Shown here one piece after another: positions 7,403-16,334 of a stretch of 64,000 nucleotides of DNA (the first letter of the stretch is position 1; each line of letters starts with the position of its first letter). This DNA comes from Rhodobiaceae bacterium (GTDB taxonomy: Bacteria > Pseudomonadota > Alphaproteobacteria > Rhizobiales > Tepidamorphaceae), in the NCBI GenBank assembly GCA_020637985.1, contig JACKJK010000008.1, positions 140,684 to 204,683 on the forward strand. The letters run 5' to 3'. The notes beneath the pieces are model-generated. The model saw nothing but the letters and a program-made list of their open reading frames with translations. It was not told where the DNA came from and did no database searches. Made by a program: the position numbers and the translations under genes.

Positions 7403-8797
7403 TCACCCAAGCGTGTTCTGCGCCAGCGTCAGGTGCGGGTAGCGGCCCGCATCAGACGCCAGCAGGTCGCCGGTGACCGCCGCGTCGTGGTCGAAGCCAG
7501 CGATCGCCGCCTTCCTGGTGCCGGATACGAGATTGCCGCGCACGAGCGCCTTGCCGGCACCCTTCACCACCGACACGCCGATGCCGTAGTCGCCGCCGCG
7601 GATGACGTTGTCGCTGGCCACCACGTCGTTGAGATAGCGCCCGTAGCCGAGCACCAGTCCAATCCACGGCGCGTTCTCGATGACGTTGCCGGAGACCACT
7701 GTGTCGGCTTCCGCAGCGATGCCGATGCCATAGGCCTGCGGTTCGCCTTCTAAGCGCGAAGGATCGCGGTAGAGGTCGCGCACCACGTTGCCGGTGACCG
7801 TGGCGAGCCTGCCGCCCTCGTTGTAGTTGGTGATCGAGATGCCGGTCGAGGCGCGGTCGACGATGTTGTTGGCAACGACAGCGCCGGAGAATCCGAACTC
7901 GACGAAGATCGCCGTTTCGCCGCTGCGCGTGGTGTTGTTGCCGACGATCTGGCAGTTGGCGCCGGCGTTGTTGCGCACAGCCGACAGCGCGCAATCGGTG
8001 ATGCGGTTGTTGGCGGCGACCACGTTGCCGGCGCGGTAGATGTTGATGCCGTTGCCCCACTGGCCGTTGCCGCCGGAGCGGCTGCCGATGCGCGCGATGC
8101 GGTTGCCGGTGACGATCGTGCCGTCCTCGCCCGGCGCGCTGCGCCACACCAGGATGCCATTGTCGCCCATGTCGCGCACGTCGTTGCCATCGATCCGCAG
8201 GCCAACGGAATCGAGCGCAAGCAGCGCGTTGTCCAGTCCCTTCTCGAACAGGTTGCCGGTGATCTCGCCACCGCAGCGGCTCAGCTTCAGCATCGGCCGG
8301 ATCGCGGCTCGGAAACTGCAGTCGCGGATGCGCAGGCCCGCGCAGTCCTCCAGCATCACCATGCCTGTGCGATTGTCGGCAGCCTTGAACCGGTCATCGA
8401 AATCGATTCCGGAAATCGCCGCGTCGCGCGCCCCGCGCGTGGCCAGGATCGGGGCTTCCCCCTGGCCCAGCATCGAGGTCTGGCCGCGCGCGCCGGCAAG
8501 ATGTCCCCCGGCCGGCAGCTCGATGCGGGTCGCGACATACCGCCCCGGCGGCAGGAACAGCGCCTTGCCCTGCCGCGCGGCGGTTTCCAGCGCCTGCGTT
8601 ATCGCCTTTCCCTGGTCGGCCCAGGTATCGGGCTGCACGCCAAGCAGTTCGCCGTCGAGCGCCGCCCCGTTGGTGACCAGGGCACGGGCGTTGCCGGGCA
8701 GGCTTGCCGCGGCGCCGACCGCACCGGCCATGGCCAGCAGCGTGCGGCGCGAAAGGACGTTGGTGTGCGTGTCGGGCGTCTTCGGTGTGGTTCTCAT
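7403..8797 (-). CDS. TAT-exported parallel beta-helix repeat protein (TIGR03808-like)
   Basis: The 464-residue product carries a twin-arginine signal (LSRRTLLAMAGA) near residue 16 followed by a hydrophobic stretch. The mature part is rich in short repeats of the type ITGNxF, IDGNDV, VVAANNRI and IVGNNTT, which indicates a right-handed parallel beta-helix like those in pectate lyases. It resembles the rhizobial family of TAT-translocated repetitive proteins. No obvious catalytic site is seen, and the substrate is unknown though probably a polysaccharide. The start at 8797 puts the RR motif in the normal position and has AAGGA upstream. The frame is open 61 codons further, but without signal-peptide sense. 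Confidence 0.82.
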   Translation of the reverse strand: MRTTPKTPDTHTNVLSRRTLLAMAGAVGAAASLPGNARALVTNGAALDGELLGVQPDTWADQGKAITQALETAARQGKALFLPPGRYVATRIELPAGGHLAGARGQTSMLGQGEAPILATRGARDAAISGIDFDDRFKAADNRTGMVMLEDCAGLRIRDCSFRAAIRPMLKLSRCGGEITGNLFEKGLDNALLALDSVGLRIDGNDVRDMGDNGILVWRSAPGEDGTIVTGNRIARIGSRSGGNGQWGNGINIYRAGNVVAANNRITDCALSAVRNNAGANCQIVGNNTTRSGETAIFVEFGFSGAVVANNIVDRASTGISITNYNEGGRLATVTGNVVRDLYRDPSRLEGEPQAYGIGIAAEADTVVSGNVIENAPWIGLVLGYGRYLNDVVASDNVIRGGDYGIGVSVVKGAGKALVRGNLVSGTRKAAIAGFDHDAAVTGDLLASDAGRYPHLTLAQNTLG

Positions 8798-9064
8798 CGG
8801 GACAGAATCCTTCTTCCGTCCCTGCTCGCGGCAAGCCGCGTGCCAATCCCGCTGTCCCGATTTCGCACAGGCGGAACATGTCCTGGACGGTTGCCGCCTC
8901 CCGGCTCGGGCTTTATGTAGATTGCCGGGGCGCGCCTGTTTGGCAGGGTTCCCCTCCGCGTGCCGGGAGCCCTGGCTCAAGGTTCGCGGCGACAGTCCTT
9001 CCGGTGTCGCACCGCTGGATGGCAGAAACTGATTTCAACGATGCGCAACAGGATTTAAGTGGCC

Positions 9065-9667
9065 ATGTCCTTCGAACTTCCGGAACTGACCTACGCTTAC
9101 GATTCGCTGGCCCCGTACATGTCCGCCGAGACGCTCGAGTTCCATCACGACAAGCACCACAAGGCCTATGTCGACAACGGCAACAAGCTGCTGGCCGGGT
9201 CGGGGCTTGAGGGCAAGAGCCTCGAGGACGTCGTGCGCGGCTCCTTCGGCAAGAACGCCGGCCTCTTCAACAATTCCGGCCAGCACTACAATCACATCCA
9301 CTTCTGGAACTGGATGAAGCCGAACGGCGGTGGCGACACGCTGCCTGCATCGCTGGAGAAGGCGATCAGCGCCGATATCGGCTCCTTCGACGAGTTCCGC
9401 GGCAAGTTCATCGAGGCGGGCACGACCCAGTTCGGCTCCGGCTGGTGCTGGCTGGCGGTGAAGAGCGGCAAGCTCGAGATCATGAAGACGCCGAACGGCG
9501 AGAACCCGCTGGTGCACGGCGCAACGCCGATCCTGGGCTGCGACGTGTGGGAGCACTCCTACTACATCGACTACCGCAACCGCCGTCCGGACTACCTCGC
9601 CGCCTTCGTCGATCACCTGATCAACTGGGAATACGTCGAGGAAATGTACCGCAAGGCCACCGCCTGA
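9065..9667 (+). CDS. sodB: Superoxide dismutase, Fe/Mn family
   Basis: The 200-residue protein has all four metal ligands of the Fe/Mn superoxide dismutases: His in LEFHHDKHH, His in SGQHYNH, and Asp and His in GCDVWEHSYY. The Gln next to the second histidine and the WCWL segment favour the iron or cambialistic type. It dismutates superoxide to peroxide and oxygen. No signal peptide is seen. A GTG at 9059 lies in frame two codons upstream and is better spaced from the AGGA at 9050-9053; the ATG gives the usual N-terminus (SFELPELTYAYD). Either start is possible. Confidence 0.93.
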   Translation: MSFELPELTYAYDSLAPYMSAETLEFHHDKHHKAYVDNGNKLLAGSGLEGKSLEDVVRGSFGKNAGLFNNSGQHYNHIHFWNWMKPNGGGDTLPASLEKAISADIGSFDEFRGKFIEAGTTQFGSGWCWLAVKSGKLEIMKTPNGENPLVHGATPILGCDVWEHSYYIDYRNRRPDYLAAFVDHLINWEYVEEMYRKATA

Positions 9668-9785
9668 ACGGCTTGACTGCACTGGTCTGGGGCGGGGCGT
9701 TTCGGGCAACCGGGCGCCCCGTTCGCATTCGCGGCGCGGCGCTCACAGGCTTGTGATTGCACAAGGGCTGCAAATCTGCGGCAGT

Positions 9786-9799
9786 GTGATCTGCATCAA
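9786..9799 (+). promoter_or_regulatory. Possible FNR/FixK-type box
   Basis: The sequence GTGAT-CTGC-ATCAA matches the alphaproteobacterial FixK/FnrN consensus TTGAT-N4-ATCAA with one mismatch at the first base. It lies about 100 bp upstream of the small DUF2892 membrane protein gene in an AT-richer stretch. Regulators of this family activate genes under low oxygen. Assignment rests on consensus alone. Confidence 0.45.
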
Positions 9800-9899
9800 T
9801 TTGCATTAGAGAATGCGAATATAAACAGGTGCCGGACTCCTCGGCTGGGCCTCGTGGGGCATGCGAGGGGGTGGCGAATTTCTTGAACGGGAGACAGTC

Positions 9900-10106
9900 A
9901 TGCAGACCAACGTTGGAAGCGTCGATCGCATCGCGCGCATCGTCGTGGGTATCGCTCTGTTGGCATTTGCCTTCTTCGGGCCGGCCGACATCGGTTGGAA
10001 GTGGGTCGGCTACATCGGCATCGTGCCGCTGGTCACCGCGCTGCTGGGCTGGTGCCCGGCCTACACCATCCTGGGCGTCAGCACCTGCCCGGCGAAGAAG
10101 GCCTGA
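9900..10106 (+). CDS. Small DUF2892 (YgaP-type) inner-membrane protein
   Basis: The 68-residue protein has the DUF2892 pattern: an N-terminal NVGSVDRIARIVVGIALL segment, two transmembrane helices separated by a short WKWVGYIG loop, and a cysteine-containing end, GWCPAYTILGVSTCP. In other bacteria the domain often follows a rhodanese domain; here it is alone. The start at 9900 follows ACGGGAG with normal spacing. A possible FNR/FixK box lies 100 bp upstream and a terminator-like hairpin 30 bp downstream, so this looks like a single-gene unit. The function of the family is not settled; a link to sulfur or low-oxygen metabolism is inference. Confidence 0.82.
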   Translation: MQTNVGSVDRIARIVVGIALLAFAFFGPADIGWKWVGYIGIVPLVTALLGWCPAYTILGVSTCPAKKA

Positions 10107-10137
10107 CGCGCGAGCCCGACGTCAGTTGGCGAAAGCA

Positions 10138-10166
10138 AACGGCCCGTCTGGTTCAGATGGGCCGTT
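10138..10166. terminator. Terminator-like hairpin between convergent genes
   Basis: A 13-bp stem formed by AACGGCCCGTCTG (10138-10150) and CAGATGGGCCGTT (10154-10166) with one G-U pair and a 3-nt loop. It lies between the stops of the DUF2892 gene and the convergent aminotransferase gene. The flanking T- and A-tracts are weak, so it may serve either strand. Confidence 0.7.
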
Positions 10167-10193
10167 GTCGTTTGTGCCAGCCTTGCTCTGATA

Positions 10194-11048
10194 TCAGGAA
10201 TGCGCCCAGTCCCAGTAGAGCTGGCGGGCGCGCGCATAGACCGGCCCCGGCTGCAGATCGCGCTCATCGATCCGGTTGATCGGGCTGACCTTCAGATAGT
10301 TGCCGGTCGAGAACAGTTCGTCGGCCTGCCGCAGTTCCTCGTAGGTGATCGCGCGCTCGTGAACCGTGTGGCCGTCGGCGCGCAGCAGCGCGATGACGCG
10401 CTGGCGGGTGATGCCATTCAGGAACGTGCCATTGGGCACGGGCGTGTGCACCTCGCCGTCCTTGGCCATGAACAGGTTGGCGGTCGCCAATTCGGCGACA
10501 TTGGCCAGCGAGTCGAGAACCACCGCGTTGTCGAAGCCCTTCGCCTGCACCTCGCGCAGCGCGCGGCCCGAGTTGGGATAGAGGCACGCCGCCTTGGCGT
10601 TGACCGGCGCGGTCTCGATGGTGGGGCGGCGGAACGAGCATTTCGTCACCGAAAACCCGGTCGGCTCGGGCATCGGCGCCTCGTACATCGTCAGGCAGAA
10701 GCGCGTCGATTCCGCCAGCGGCGGCACCGAGACGTAGCCGCCTTCCTCCGCCCAGTACATCGGCTTGATGTAGAGTGGCGTTGCGCCGTCGAACTTCGCC
10801 AGTCCCTCCTGCACCAGTTCGAGGATTTCGCCGGTCTGCATGATGGCGTTGAGGCCGAGCGCGCCCGCCGAGTTCTGTACCCGCGCGCAATGCCGGTCGA
10901 GGTCCGGCGTCACGCCCTCGAAGGCGCGAGCGCCGTCGAAGACGCAACTGCCGAGCCACAGCCCGTGCGTGCGCGGGCCCACGATGCCCGGATTGCCTTC
11001 GAGCCACTTGCCCTCGATCCAGGTCCAGGTCTTCGACAGTTCAGCCAT
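10194..11048 (-). CDS. Class IV PLP aminotransferase (branched-chain aminotransferase-like)
   Basis: The 284-residue protein is a class IV fold-type PLP aminotransferase. It has the Arg-rich GSCVFDGARAFEG segment near the N-terminus, the candidate PLP lysine in PLYIKPMYWAEEGG, and the cofactor-binding NVAELATANLF motif near residue 190. Branched-chain aminotransferases are the closest match; D-amino acid transaminase and aminodeoxychorismate lyase share the fold, so the exact substrate is unproven. The open frame extends 65 codons upstream, but ATG 11048 gives the conserved N-terminus (KTWTWIEGKW). It stands alone, divergent from the cytochrome c' gene. Confidence 0.85.
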   Translation of the reverse strand: MAELSKTWTWIEGKWLEGNPGIVGPRTHGLWLGSCVFDGARAFEGVTPDLDRHCARVQNSAGALGLNAIMQTGEILELVQEGLAKFDGATPLYIKPMYWAEEGGYVSVPPLAESTRFCLTMYEAPMPEPTGFSVTKCSFRRPTIETAPVNAKAACLYPNSGRALREVQAKGFDNAVVLDSLANVAELATANLFMAKDGEVHTPVPNGTFLNGITRQRVIALLRADGHTVHERAITYEELRQADELFSTGNYLKVSPINRIDERDLQPGPVYARARQLYWDWAHS

Positions 11049-11311
11049 CGCGCGGCGCCTCCATTCGTTTCGCCTATCCAAGTCCCGCGGCCTCTCAAGG
11101 TCAATACAATCCCGGCTGGGGCGTGCGCGCAGCAGCCATGCGGTTGTGCATGTGCGAAGCAACCCCACGAAGATGTGAATTGCAGGTGGCGGGATACTGG
11201 CCACGATTGCAATTGCGCTGGGAGCGTCTGGCGAATCCGCCATGCCTGTATTGCGGGCGATACGCTCCCATGCTCCGGTTTGCCCCCAATTCCCTCAAGG
11301 AGAATTCACGT

Positions 11312-11761
11312 ATGATCCGCAAAGTCTCGATTGCCCTGGGTGCCCTGGCGCTTGCCGGCGGCATCGTCGCCGCGTCCGCCAGTGACGATCCCATCGCCAG
11401 CCGCAAGGCGATGATGAAGAACACCGGGGCCTCCATCGGCGTCATGGGCAAGATGGCCAAGGGCGAGATGCCCTTCGATGCAGTCCAGGCGAACCTCGCC
11501 ATGCGCGCCATCAACAATGCCGCGATCGGCGTCGTCCACCTCTTCCCGGCTGGCTCGGAAACCGGCGGCGACACCGAGGCCGCGCCGAAGATCTGGGAAG
11601 ACATGGCCGGCTTCGTCGAGAAGGCCAAGGCCATGGAGGACGTGACCGCAGATGCGATCGCGTTCCCCGCCGCCAGCCTCGACGACCTCAAGGAGCAGCT
11701 CGGCAAGCTCGGCGGCACCTGCAAGGGCTGTCACGAGGGCTACCGCATCAAGAAGAGCTGA
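11312..11761 (+). CDS. Cytochrome c' (class II)
   Basis: The 149-residue precursor has a signal peptide (IRKVSIALGALALAGG, cut near ASA-SDDP) and the heme motif CKGCH close to the C-terminus (near residue 139). This is the hallmark of class II cytochromes c', which are four-helix bundles. The helices AIASRKAMMK-like and DVTADAIAFP fit. Cytochromes c' bind NO and can protect against nitrosative stress. The start at 11312 follows AAGGAGA closely. A diheme cytochrome gene follows 53 bp downstream, so the two may be co-transcribed and exchange electrons in the periplasm. Confidence 0.9.
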   Translation: MIRKVSIALGALALAGGIVAASASDDPIASRKAMMKNTGASIGVMGKMAKGEMPFDAVQANLAMRAINNAAIGVVHLFPAGSETGGDTEAAPKIWEDMAGFVEKAKAMEDVTADAIAFPAASLDDLKEQLGKLGGTCKGCHEGYRIKKS

Positions 11762-11814
11762 GCCGAACCGCCCGAAGGCTTGACACGTCGCGCCGACGCC
11801 GGAGACTGCGCAGG

Positions 11815-12738
11815 ATGAAACGGCTGTTCAGGTTGTTCCTCCTGCTGGCAGTTGCCGGCGCCGGCGTGTTCTGGTGGCTGACGCAGCCATCGCGTCTCGA
11901 TGCGCTGCCCGCGTCGATGCAGGGCTATGCCGGTGACCGCGCCAACGGCGAACTGATGTTCTACGCCGGCGGCTGCTCCTCCTGCCACGCGGCGCCCGGC
12001 TCCGACGACAAGACCCGCCTTGCCGGCGGCGTGCGTCTGGACAGCCCGTTCGGCGCCTTTGTCGCGCCCAACATCTCGCCCGACCCGAAGGACGGCATCG
12101 GCGGCTGGAGCGCGCTCGACTTCGTCAACGCCATGACGAAGGGCGTGTCGCCCGGCGGAAGCCACCTCTACCCGGCGTTTCCCTACACCTCCTACCAGCG
12201 CATGAAGCTGCAGGACCTGCTCGACCTGAAGGCCTATCTCGACACGCTGCCCGCGGTCGCCGGCAAGGCGCCGCCTCACGAGGTCGGCTTTCCCTTCAAC
12301 ATCCGTCGCGGCCTTGGCCTGTGGAAGCTGCTCTATCTCGATGGGCAGAGGTTCCAGCCAGACCCCGACGCGACCGATGAGGTCAACCGCGGCGCCTACC
12401 TGGTCAACGGGCCGGGGCACTGCGGCGAATGCCACACCCCGCGCGACCTCATCGGCGGACTTCGCACCGACAAGTGGCTGGCCGGCGCTCCCAACCCGGA
12501 AGGCAAGGGGATCATCCCCAACATCACCCCGCACGAGCAGGGTCTGGCCTCGTGGTCGAACAAGGACATAGCCTACGCGCTGGAATCAGGCTTCACGCCC
12601 GACTTCGACAGCCTCGGCGGCTCCATGGGCAAGGTCGTCGGCAACACGTCGCACCTGGGCGCGCAAGACCGCGACGCGATCGCCGCCTACCTGAAGTCGC
12701 TCCCGCCGCTGCCGAACGGTTACAAGGCGAAGCAATAA
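11815..12738 (+). CDS. Diheme c-type cytochrome, membrane-anchored
   Basis: The 307-residue protein begins with an uncleaved-looking N-terminal helix (RLFLLLAVAGAGVFWWL) and has two heme-binding motifs, CSSCH near residue 54 and CGECH near residue 200, each starting a cytochrome c domain. Candidate axial methionines occur in MTKGVSPGG and SMGKVVG. The layout resembles the cytochrome subunits of alcohol/aldehyde dehydrogenases and of diheme electron carriers, but no dehydrogenase gene is next to it. With the upstream cytochrome c' it forms a two-gene redox unit. The reading frame ends 8 bp before the convergent M20 peptidase gene. Confidence 0.85.
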   Translation: MKRLFRLFLLLAVAGAGVFWWLTQPSRLDALPASMQGYAGDRANGELMFYAGGCSSCHAAPGSDDKTRLAGGVRLDSPFGAFVAPNISPDPKDGIGGWSALDFVNAMTKGVSPGGSHLYPAFPYTSYQRMKLQDLLDLKAYLDTLPAVAGKAPPHEVGFPFNIRRGLGLWKLLYLDGQRFQPDPDATDEVNRGAYLVNGPGHCGECHTPRDLIGGLRTDKWLAGAPNPEGKGIIPNITPHEQGLASWSNKDIAYALESGFTPDFDSLGGSMGKVVGNTSHLGAQDRDAIAAYLKSLPPLPNGYKAKQ

Positions 12739-12745
12739 CCGCGCC

Positions 12746-14143
12746 TCAACCCTTCGCCAGTTCGTCCATGATCCTGACCCACGAGCGGATGCCGCGGTGG
12801 AAGCTCTTCAGGTTGTATTTCTCGTTGGGCGAGTGGATACGGTCGTCGTCGAGCGCGAAGCCGATCAGCAGCGTGTCCATGCCAAGCTTCGCCTTGAAGT
12901 CGCCCACGATGGGGATCGAACCGCCAGAGCCGATCAGCACCGCCTCTCGCTTCCACTCGTCGGCGAGCGCACGCCGGGCCGCGGCAAGATGCGGGCTGTC
13001 GAGCGCCACCTGCAGGGCGGCGTTGCCGCCGCCGTCGGGCGAGAACTCGACCTTGCAGTCGGCGGGCATCTGGGCACGCACGTAGGCACGGAAGTTGTCG
13101 ACAATCTTCGCAGGATCCTGATCGCCCACCAGCCGGAAGGTGACCTTGGCGCTGGCCATCGACGGGATGACGGTCTTCGAACCGACGCCGGTGTAGCCGC
13201 CGATGATGCCGTTGATCTCGGCTGTCGGGCGCGCCCAGATCAGTTCCAGCACGCTGCGGCCCTTTTCGCCGGCGGGGATCGACAGCCCGACGTCGCCGAG
13301 GAATTCGCTCTCGTCGAAGTCGAGCCCGTCCCACTGCGCCTTGATCTCGGCGTCGAGGTCGCTGACCCCGTCGTAGAAGCCTGGAATCCGCACCCGCCCG
13401 GTGTCGTCGTGCAGGCTGGCGATGATGCGCGCGAGAAGCCGGATCGGGTTCATCGCCGCCCCGCCATACATGCCCGAGTGCAGGTCGCGGCTGGGGCAGG
13501 TGACGAACATCTCGTCATGCACCACGCCGCGCAGCCGCGTCGTGATGGCCGGCGTGTCGGCGTCCCACATGCCGGTGTCGCAGACGAGCGCCACGTCGGC
13601 GGTCAGCTCCGCCTGGTTGGCTGCGAAGAACGGCGCTATGCTCTTGGAGCCGGATTCCTCCTCGCCCTCGAGCAGGATCGTCACCGGCAGCGGCAACTCG
13701 CCGTTCACCGCCATGTAGGCGCGCGCCGCCTCGATGAAGGTCATCAGCTGGCCCTTGTCGTCGGAAGACCCGCGCGCGACGATTCGCTTGCCGGCCGGCG
13801 TCTCGACGATGCGCGGCTCGAACGGGCCGCTCTCCCACTTCTCCAGCGGGTCGGGCGGCTGCACGTCGTAGTGGCCGTAGAACAGCACGTGCGGCCCCGC
13901 GCCGCTGCCGGGTTTCGGCCCGCCATGCGCCACCACCATCGGGTGGCCGATGGTATCGCGGCGCGCGGCGTCGAAGCCGATCGATTTCAGGTCGGCGGCG
14001 AGATGGTCCGCGCAGGCGACGCACTGGTCGGCGAAGGCCGGGTCGGTCGACACCGAGGGGATGCGCAGCAGCGCGAACAGCCGTTCCAGACTTGCATCGA
14101 GATCGGCATCGACCCGGGCAAGTACGGCGTCGAGATCGGACAT
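12746..14143 (-). CDS. M20-family metallopeptidase (dipeptidase-like)
   Basis: The 465-residue protein has the dizinc ligands of M20 peptidases in order: His in GHYDVQPP, Asp in SSDDKGQ, Glu-Glu in LEGEEESGS, Asp in VCDTGMW, and His in RIHSPNEKYN near the C-terminus. The inserted dimerisation domain lies at about residues 205-375. Length and the DDKGQ form resemble bacterial homologues of carnosine-type dipeptidases. No signal peptide is seen, so it is cytosolic. It follows the minus-strand HerA-like gene by 77 bp and may share a transcript with it. The peptide substrate is unknown. Confidence 0.87.
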   Translation of the reverse strand: MSDLDAVLARVDADLDASLERLFALLRIPSVSTDPAFADQCVACADHLAADLKSIGFDAARRDTIGHPMVVAHGGPKPGSGAGPHVLFYGHYDVQPPDPLEKWESGPFEPRIVETPAGKRIVARGSSDDKGQLMTFIEAARAYMAVNGELPLPVTILLEGEEESGSKSIAPFFAANQAELTADVALVCDTGMWDADTPAITTRLRGVVHDEMFVTCPSRDLHSGMYGGAAMNPIRLLARIIASLHDDTGRVRIPGFYDGVSDLDAEIKAQWDGLDFDESEFLGDVGLSIPAGEKGRSVLELIWARPTAEINGIIGGYTGVGSKTVIPSMASAKVTFRLVGDQDPAKIVDNFRAYVRAQMPADCKVEFSPDGGGNAALQVALDSPHLAAARRALADEWKREAVLIGSGGSIPIVGDFKAKLGMDTLLIGFALDDDRIHSPNEKYNLKSFHRGIRSWVRIMDELAKG

Positions 14144-14220
14144 GGATTGTCTCCGTCAAAGTGGTTCCCGGAACGGCGGAAACGGCCTTGCTTCCGCAGT
14201 TGCGTCAAGCGGATTGGCGG

Positions 14221-15735
14221 TCAGCGCAGCAGCGAGCCGAGCACGCCGCGCAGGATGGCCTTGCCGAGTTGCGTGCCGACCGAGCGCGCGACCGAACGGC
14301 CCGCCGATTTCAGCACCGCGTCGGCGATGGAGTCGCTGCGGCTGGACCGCGAGGAGCGCGACGACGACCGCTTCTTCGCCTCGCGTTCGAGCCTTGCCAG
14401 TTCCTTCTCGCGCGCTTCGCGCTCCTCTGCCGCGCGTTCTTCGCGCTCGCGCTTCTCGGCACGCTCGGACAGGATCTCGTAGGCCGATTCCCGGTCGATC
14501 GGGCGGTCGTACATGCCGCGCACGGGGCTGTCGTCCATCGCTGCCGCGCGTTCCTTGAAGTCGAGCGGGCCGATGCGCGAGGCTGGCGGGCGGATCAGCG
14601 TGCGCTGCACGATCGAGGGCACGCCCTTGCCGCCGAGCGTCGAGACCAGCGCCTCGCCGACGCCGAGCTGGGTGATCGCTTCGGCGGTGTCGAAGGCCGG
14701 GTTCTGGCGAAACGTATCGGCCGCCGTCTTCACCGCCTTCTGCTCGCGCGGGGTGTAGGCGCGCAGCGCGTGCTGGATGCGGTTGCCAAGCTGCGCCAGC
14801 ACGCTTTCGGGAATGTCGAGCGGGTTCTGCGTGACGAAATAGACGCCGACCCCCTTGGAGCGGATCAGGCGGACGACCTGCTCGATCTTGTCCATCAGGA
14901 TCGGCGGCGCCTCGTCGAACAGCAGATGCGCCTCGTCGAAGAAGAACACCAGCTTCGGCTTGTCCGGGTCGCCCACCTCGGGCAGTTCCTCGAACAGTTC
15001 CGACATCAGGAACAGCAGGAACATGGCGTAGAGCCGTGGCGCCTGCATCAGCTTTTCTGCGGCCAGCACAGAGATGAAGCCGCGTCCGTCGCGGTCGATG
15101 CGCATCAGGTCGCGGATGTCGAGCGCCGGTTCGCCGAAGAACTGCTCGCCGCCCTGGTTCTCGAACATCAGGATCTTGCGCTGGATCGTGCCGATCGACT
15201 GCTTCGACACGCTGCCGTAGTCGGAGCGGATTTCCTCGGGCCGGTCCACGATCTCCTTCAGCAGCGCCTTCAGGTCCTTCAGGTCGACCAGCAGCAGGCC
15301 CTCGTCGTCGGCGATCTTGAAGGCGATGTTGAGCGCGCCTTCCTGCGCTTCCGACAGGTCGAGCATGCGCGATAGCAGCAGCGGCCCCATCTCGGTGATG
15401 GTGGTGCGGATCGGATGCCCCTGTTCGCCGAACAGGTCCCAGAAGATGACCGGGGAGGGGGTGAATTCCATCTCTCCCAGGCCCACCTCCTTCGCCCGCT
15501 TGGCGATGAAGTCCTTCGGCGTTCCAGCTTCCGCGATGCCCGACAGGTCGCCCTTTGCGTCGGCGCAGAACACCGGGACGCCCTGCGCGGCGAAGCCCTC
15601 GGCCAGCACCTGCAGCGTCACCGTCTTGCCGGTGCCGGTTGCGCCGGTGACGAGGCCGTGCCGGTTGGCGAGTTTCAGGTCGAGAAACTGCTGCCCCTCG
15701 GGGCTGGCACCAATGAGAACCGAATTTTCCTGCAT
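14221..15735 (-). CDS. HerA-like ATPase (DUF853/YjgR family)
   Basis: The 504-residue protein has a P-loop, GATGTGKTVT, near residue 36 and a Walker B-like VFFFDEAHLLFDE near residue 265. It also has the FVTQNPLDIPESVLAQLGNR segment typical of HerA/FtsK-superfamily ATPases. The C-terminal part (about 425-475) is a highly charged helix rich in Arg and Glu that is probably a coiled coil, then a Ser/Arg-rich stretch and a glycine-poor tail with RSVGTQLGKAILRGVLGS. The cellular role of this DUF853 branch is not established. It is divergent from the DUF2267-type gene at 15956. Confidence 0.85.
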   Translation of the reverse strand: MQENSVLIGASPEGQQFLDLKLANRHGLVTGATGTGKTVTLQVLAEGFAAQGVPVFCADAKGDLSGIAEAGTPKDFIAKRAKEVGLGEMEFTPSPVIFWDLFGEQGHPIRTTITEMGPLLLSRMLDLSEAQEGALNIAFKIADDEGLLLVDLKDLKALLKEIVDRPEEIRSDYGSVSKQSIGTIQRKILMFENQGGEQFFGEPALDIRDLMRIDRDGRGFISVLAAEKLMQAPRLYAMFLLFLMSELFEELPEVGDPDKPKLVFFFDEAHLLFDEAPPILMDKIEQVVRLIRSKGVGVYFVTQNPLDIPESVLAQLGNRIQHALRAYTPREQKAVKTAADTFRQNPAFDTAEAITQLGVGEALVSTLGGKGVPSIVQRTLIRPPASRIGPLDFKERAAAMDDSPVRGMYDRPIDRESAYEILSERAEKREREERAAEEREAREKELARLEREAKKRSSSRSSRSSRSDSIADAVLKSAGRSVARSVGTQLGKAILRGVLGSLLR

Positions 15736-15955
15736 GTCGGGCTGTTCCTCCGCCGCCGCTGGCGGCGTTGTCTGGCGTGGGGATCGATGTGCCCCTTATA
15801 GGCGCTTCGCGGGGCCGCGGAAACCGCGCCGGTGATACCTTTTGCCCAGACCCGATCGGTTGCATGCCGTTTGCCGCGCGTGCGATATACTGCGCCTGCG
15901 AAGGCCGCGCGCCGGACCGCGCCGTGGCGACAACGCAAACCGGAGGATGGGGCAC

Positions 15956-16321
15956 ATGTTCGAGGAACTGATCGCGCGCCTGGTCGCCAACGTCGGCATC
16001 AGCGAGGAACAGGCCGGCAAGGCCATCAAGGTCATCCTCGGCTTCCTCAAGCAGGCCGGCCCCGCCGACAAGGTCAACGAATTGTTCGAGAAGATGCCGG
16101 GCTCCGCCGAACTCGCCGGTTCCGGCGGCACCGGCGGCATGTTCGGCGGCGGCATGATGGCCGCCATGGGCGCCATGGGCCAGCTGCAGGCAGCGGGCCT
16201 GGGCATGGGCGAGGTGCAGGGGGTGACCCGCGAAATCGTCGGCTATGCGCGCGAGAATGTTGGCGACGACCTCGTCAACGACATCGTCAGGTCGATACCC
16301 GGCATCGGCCAGTTCGTGTGA
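15956..16321 (+). CDS. DUF2267-like protein
   Basis: The 121-residue protein starts with a helical region (FEELIARLVANVGISEEQAGKAI), followed by a central Gly/Met-rich low-complexity stretch with several GGMF and MGAMG motifs. It ends in an amphipathic helix with VGDDLVNDIVRSIPGIGQFV. This matches small DUF2267/DUF2780-type proteins, which have no known function. The ATG at 15956 follows GGAGGAT. It ends 13 bp before mutA and may be in the same transcript, but a functional link to the mutase is not evident. Confidence 0.7.
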   Translation: MFEELIARLVANVGISEEQAGKAIKVILGFLKQAGPADKVNELFEKMPGSAELAGSGGTGGMFGGGMMAAMGAMGQLQAAGLGMGEVQGVTREIVGYARENVGDDLVNDIVRSIPGIGQFV

Positions 16322-16334
16322 GGTGACGTGACCG

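Noticed and set aside
12797..14482. Plus-strand open frame opposite the M20 peptidase
   Set aside because: Antisense shadow: no recognisable motif, and the minus-strand frame has all metal ligands.
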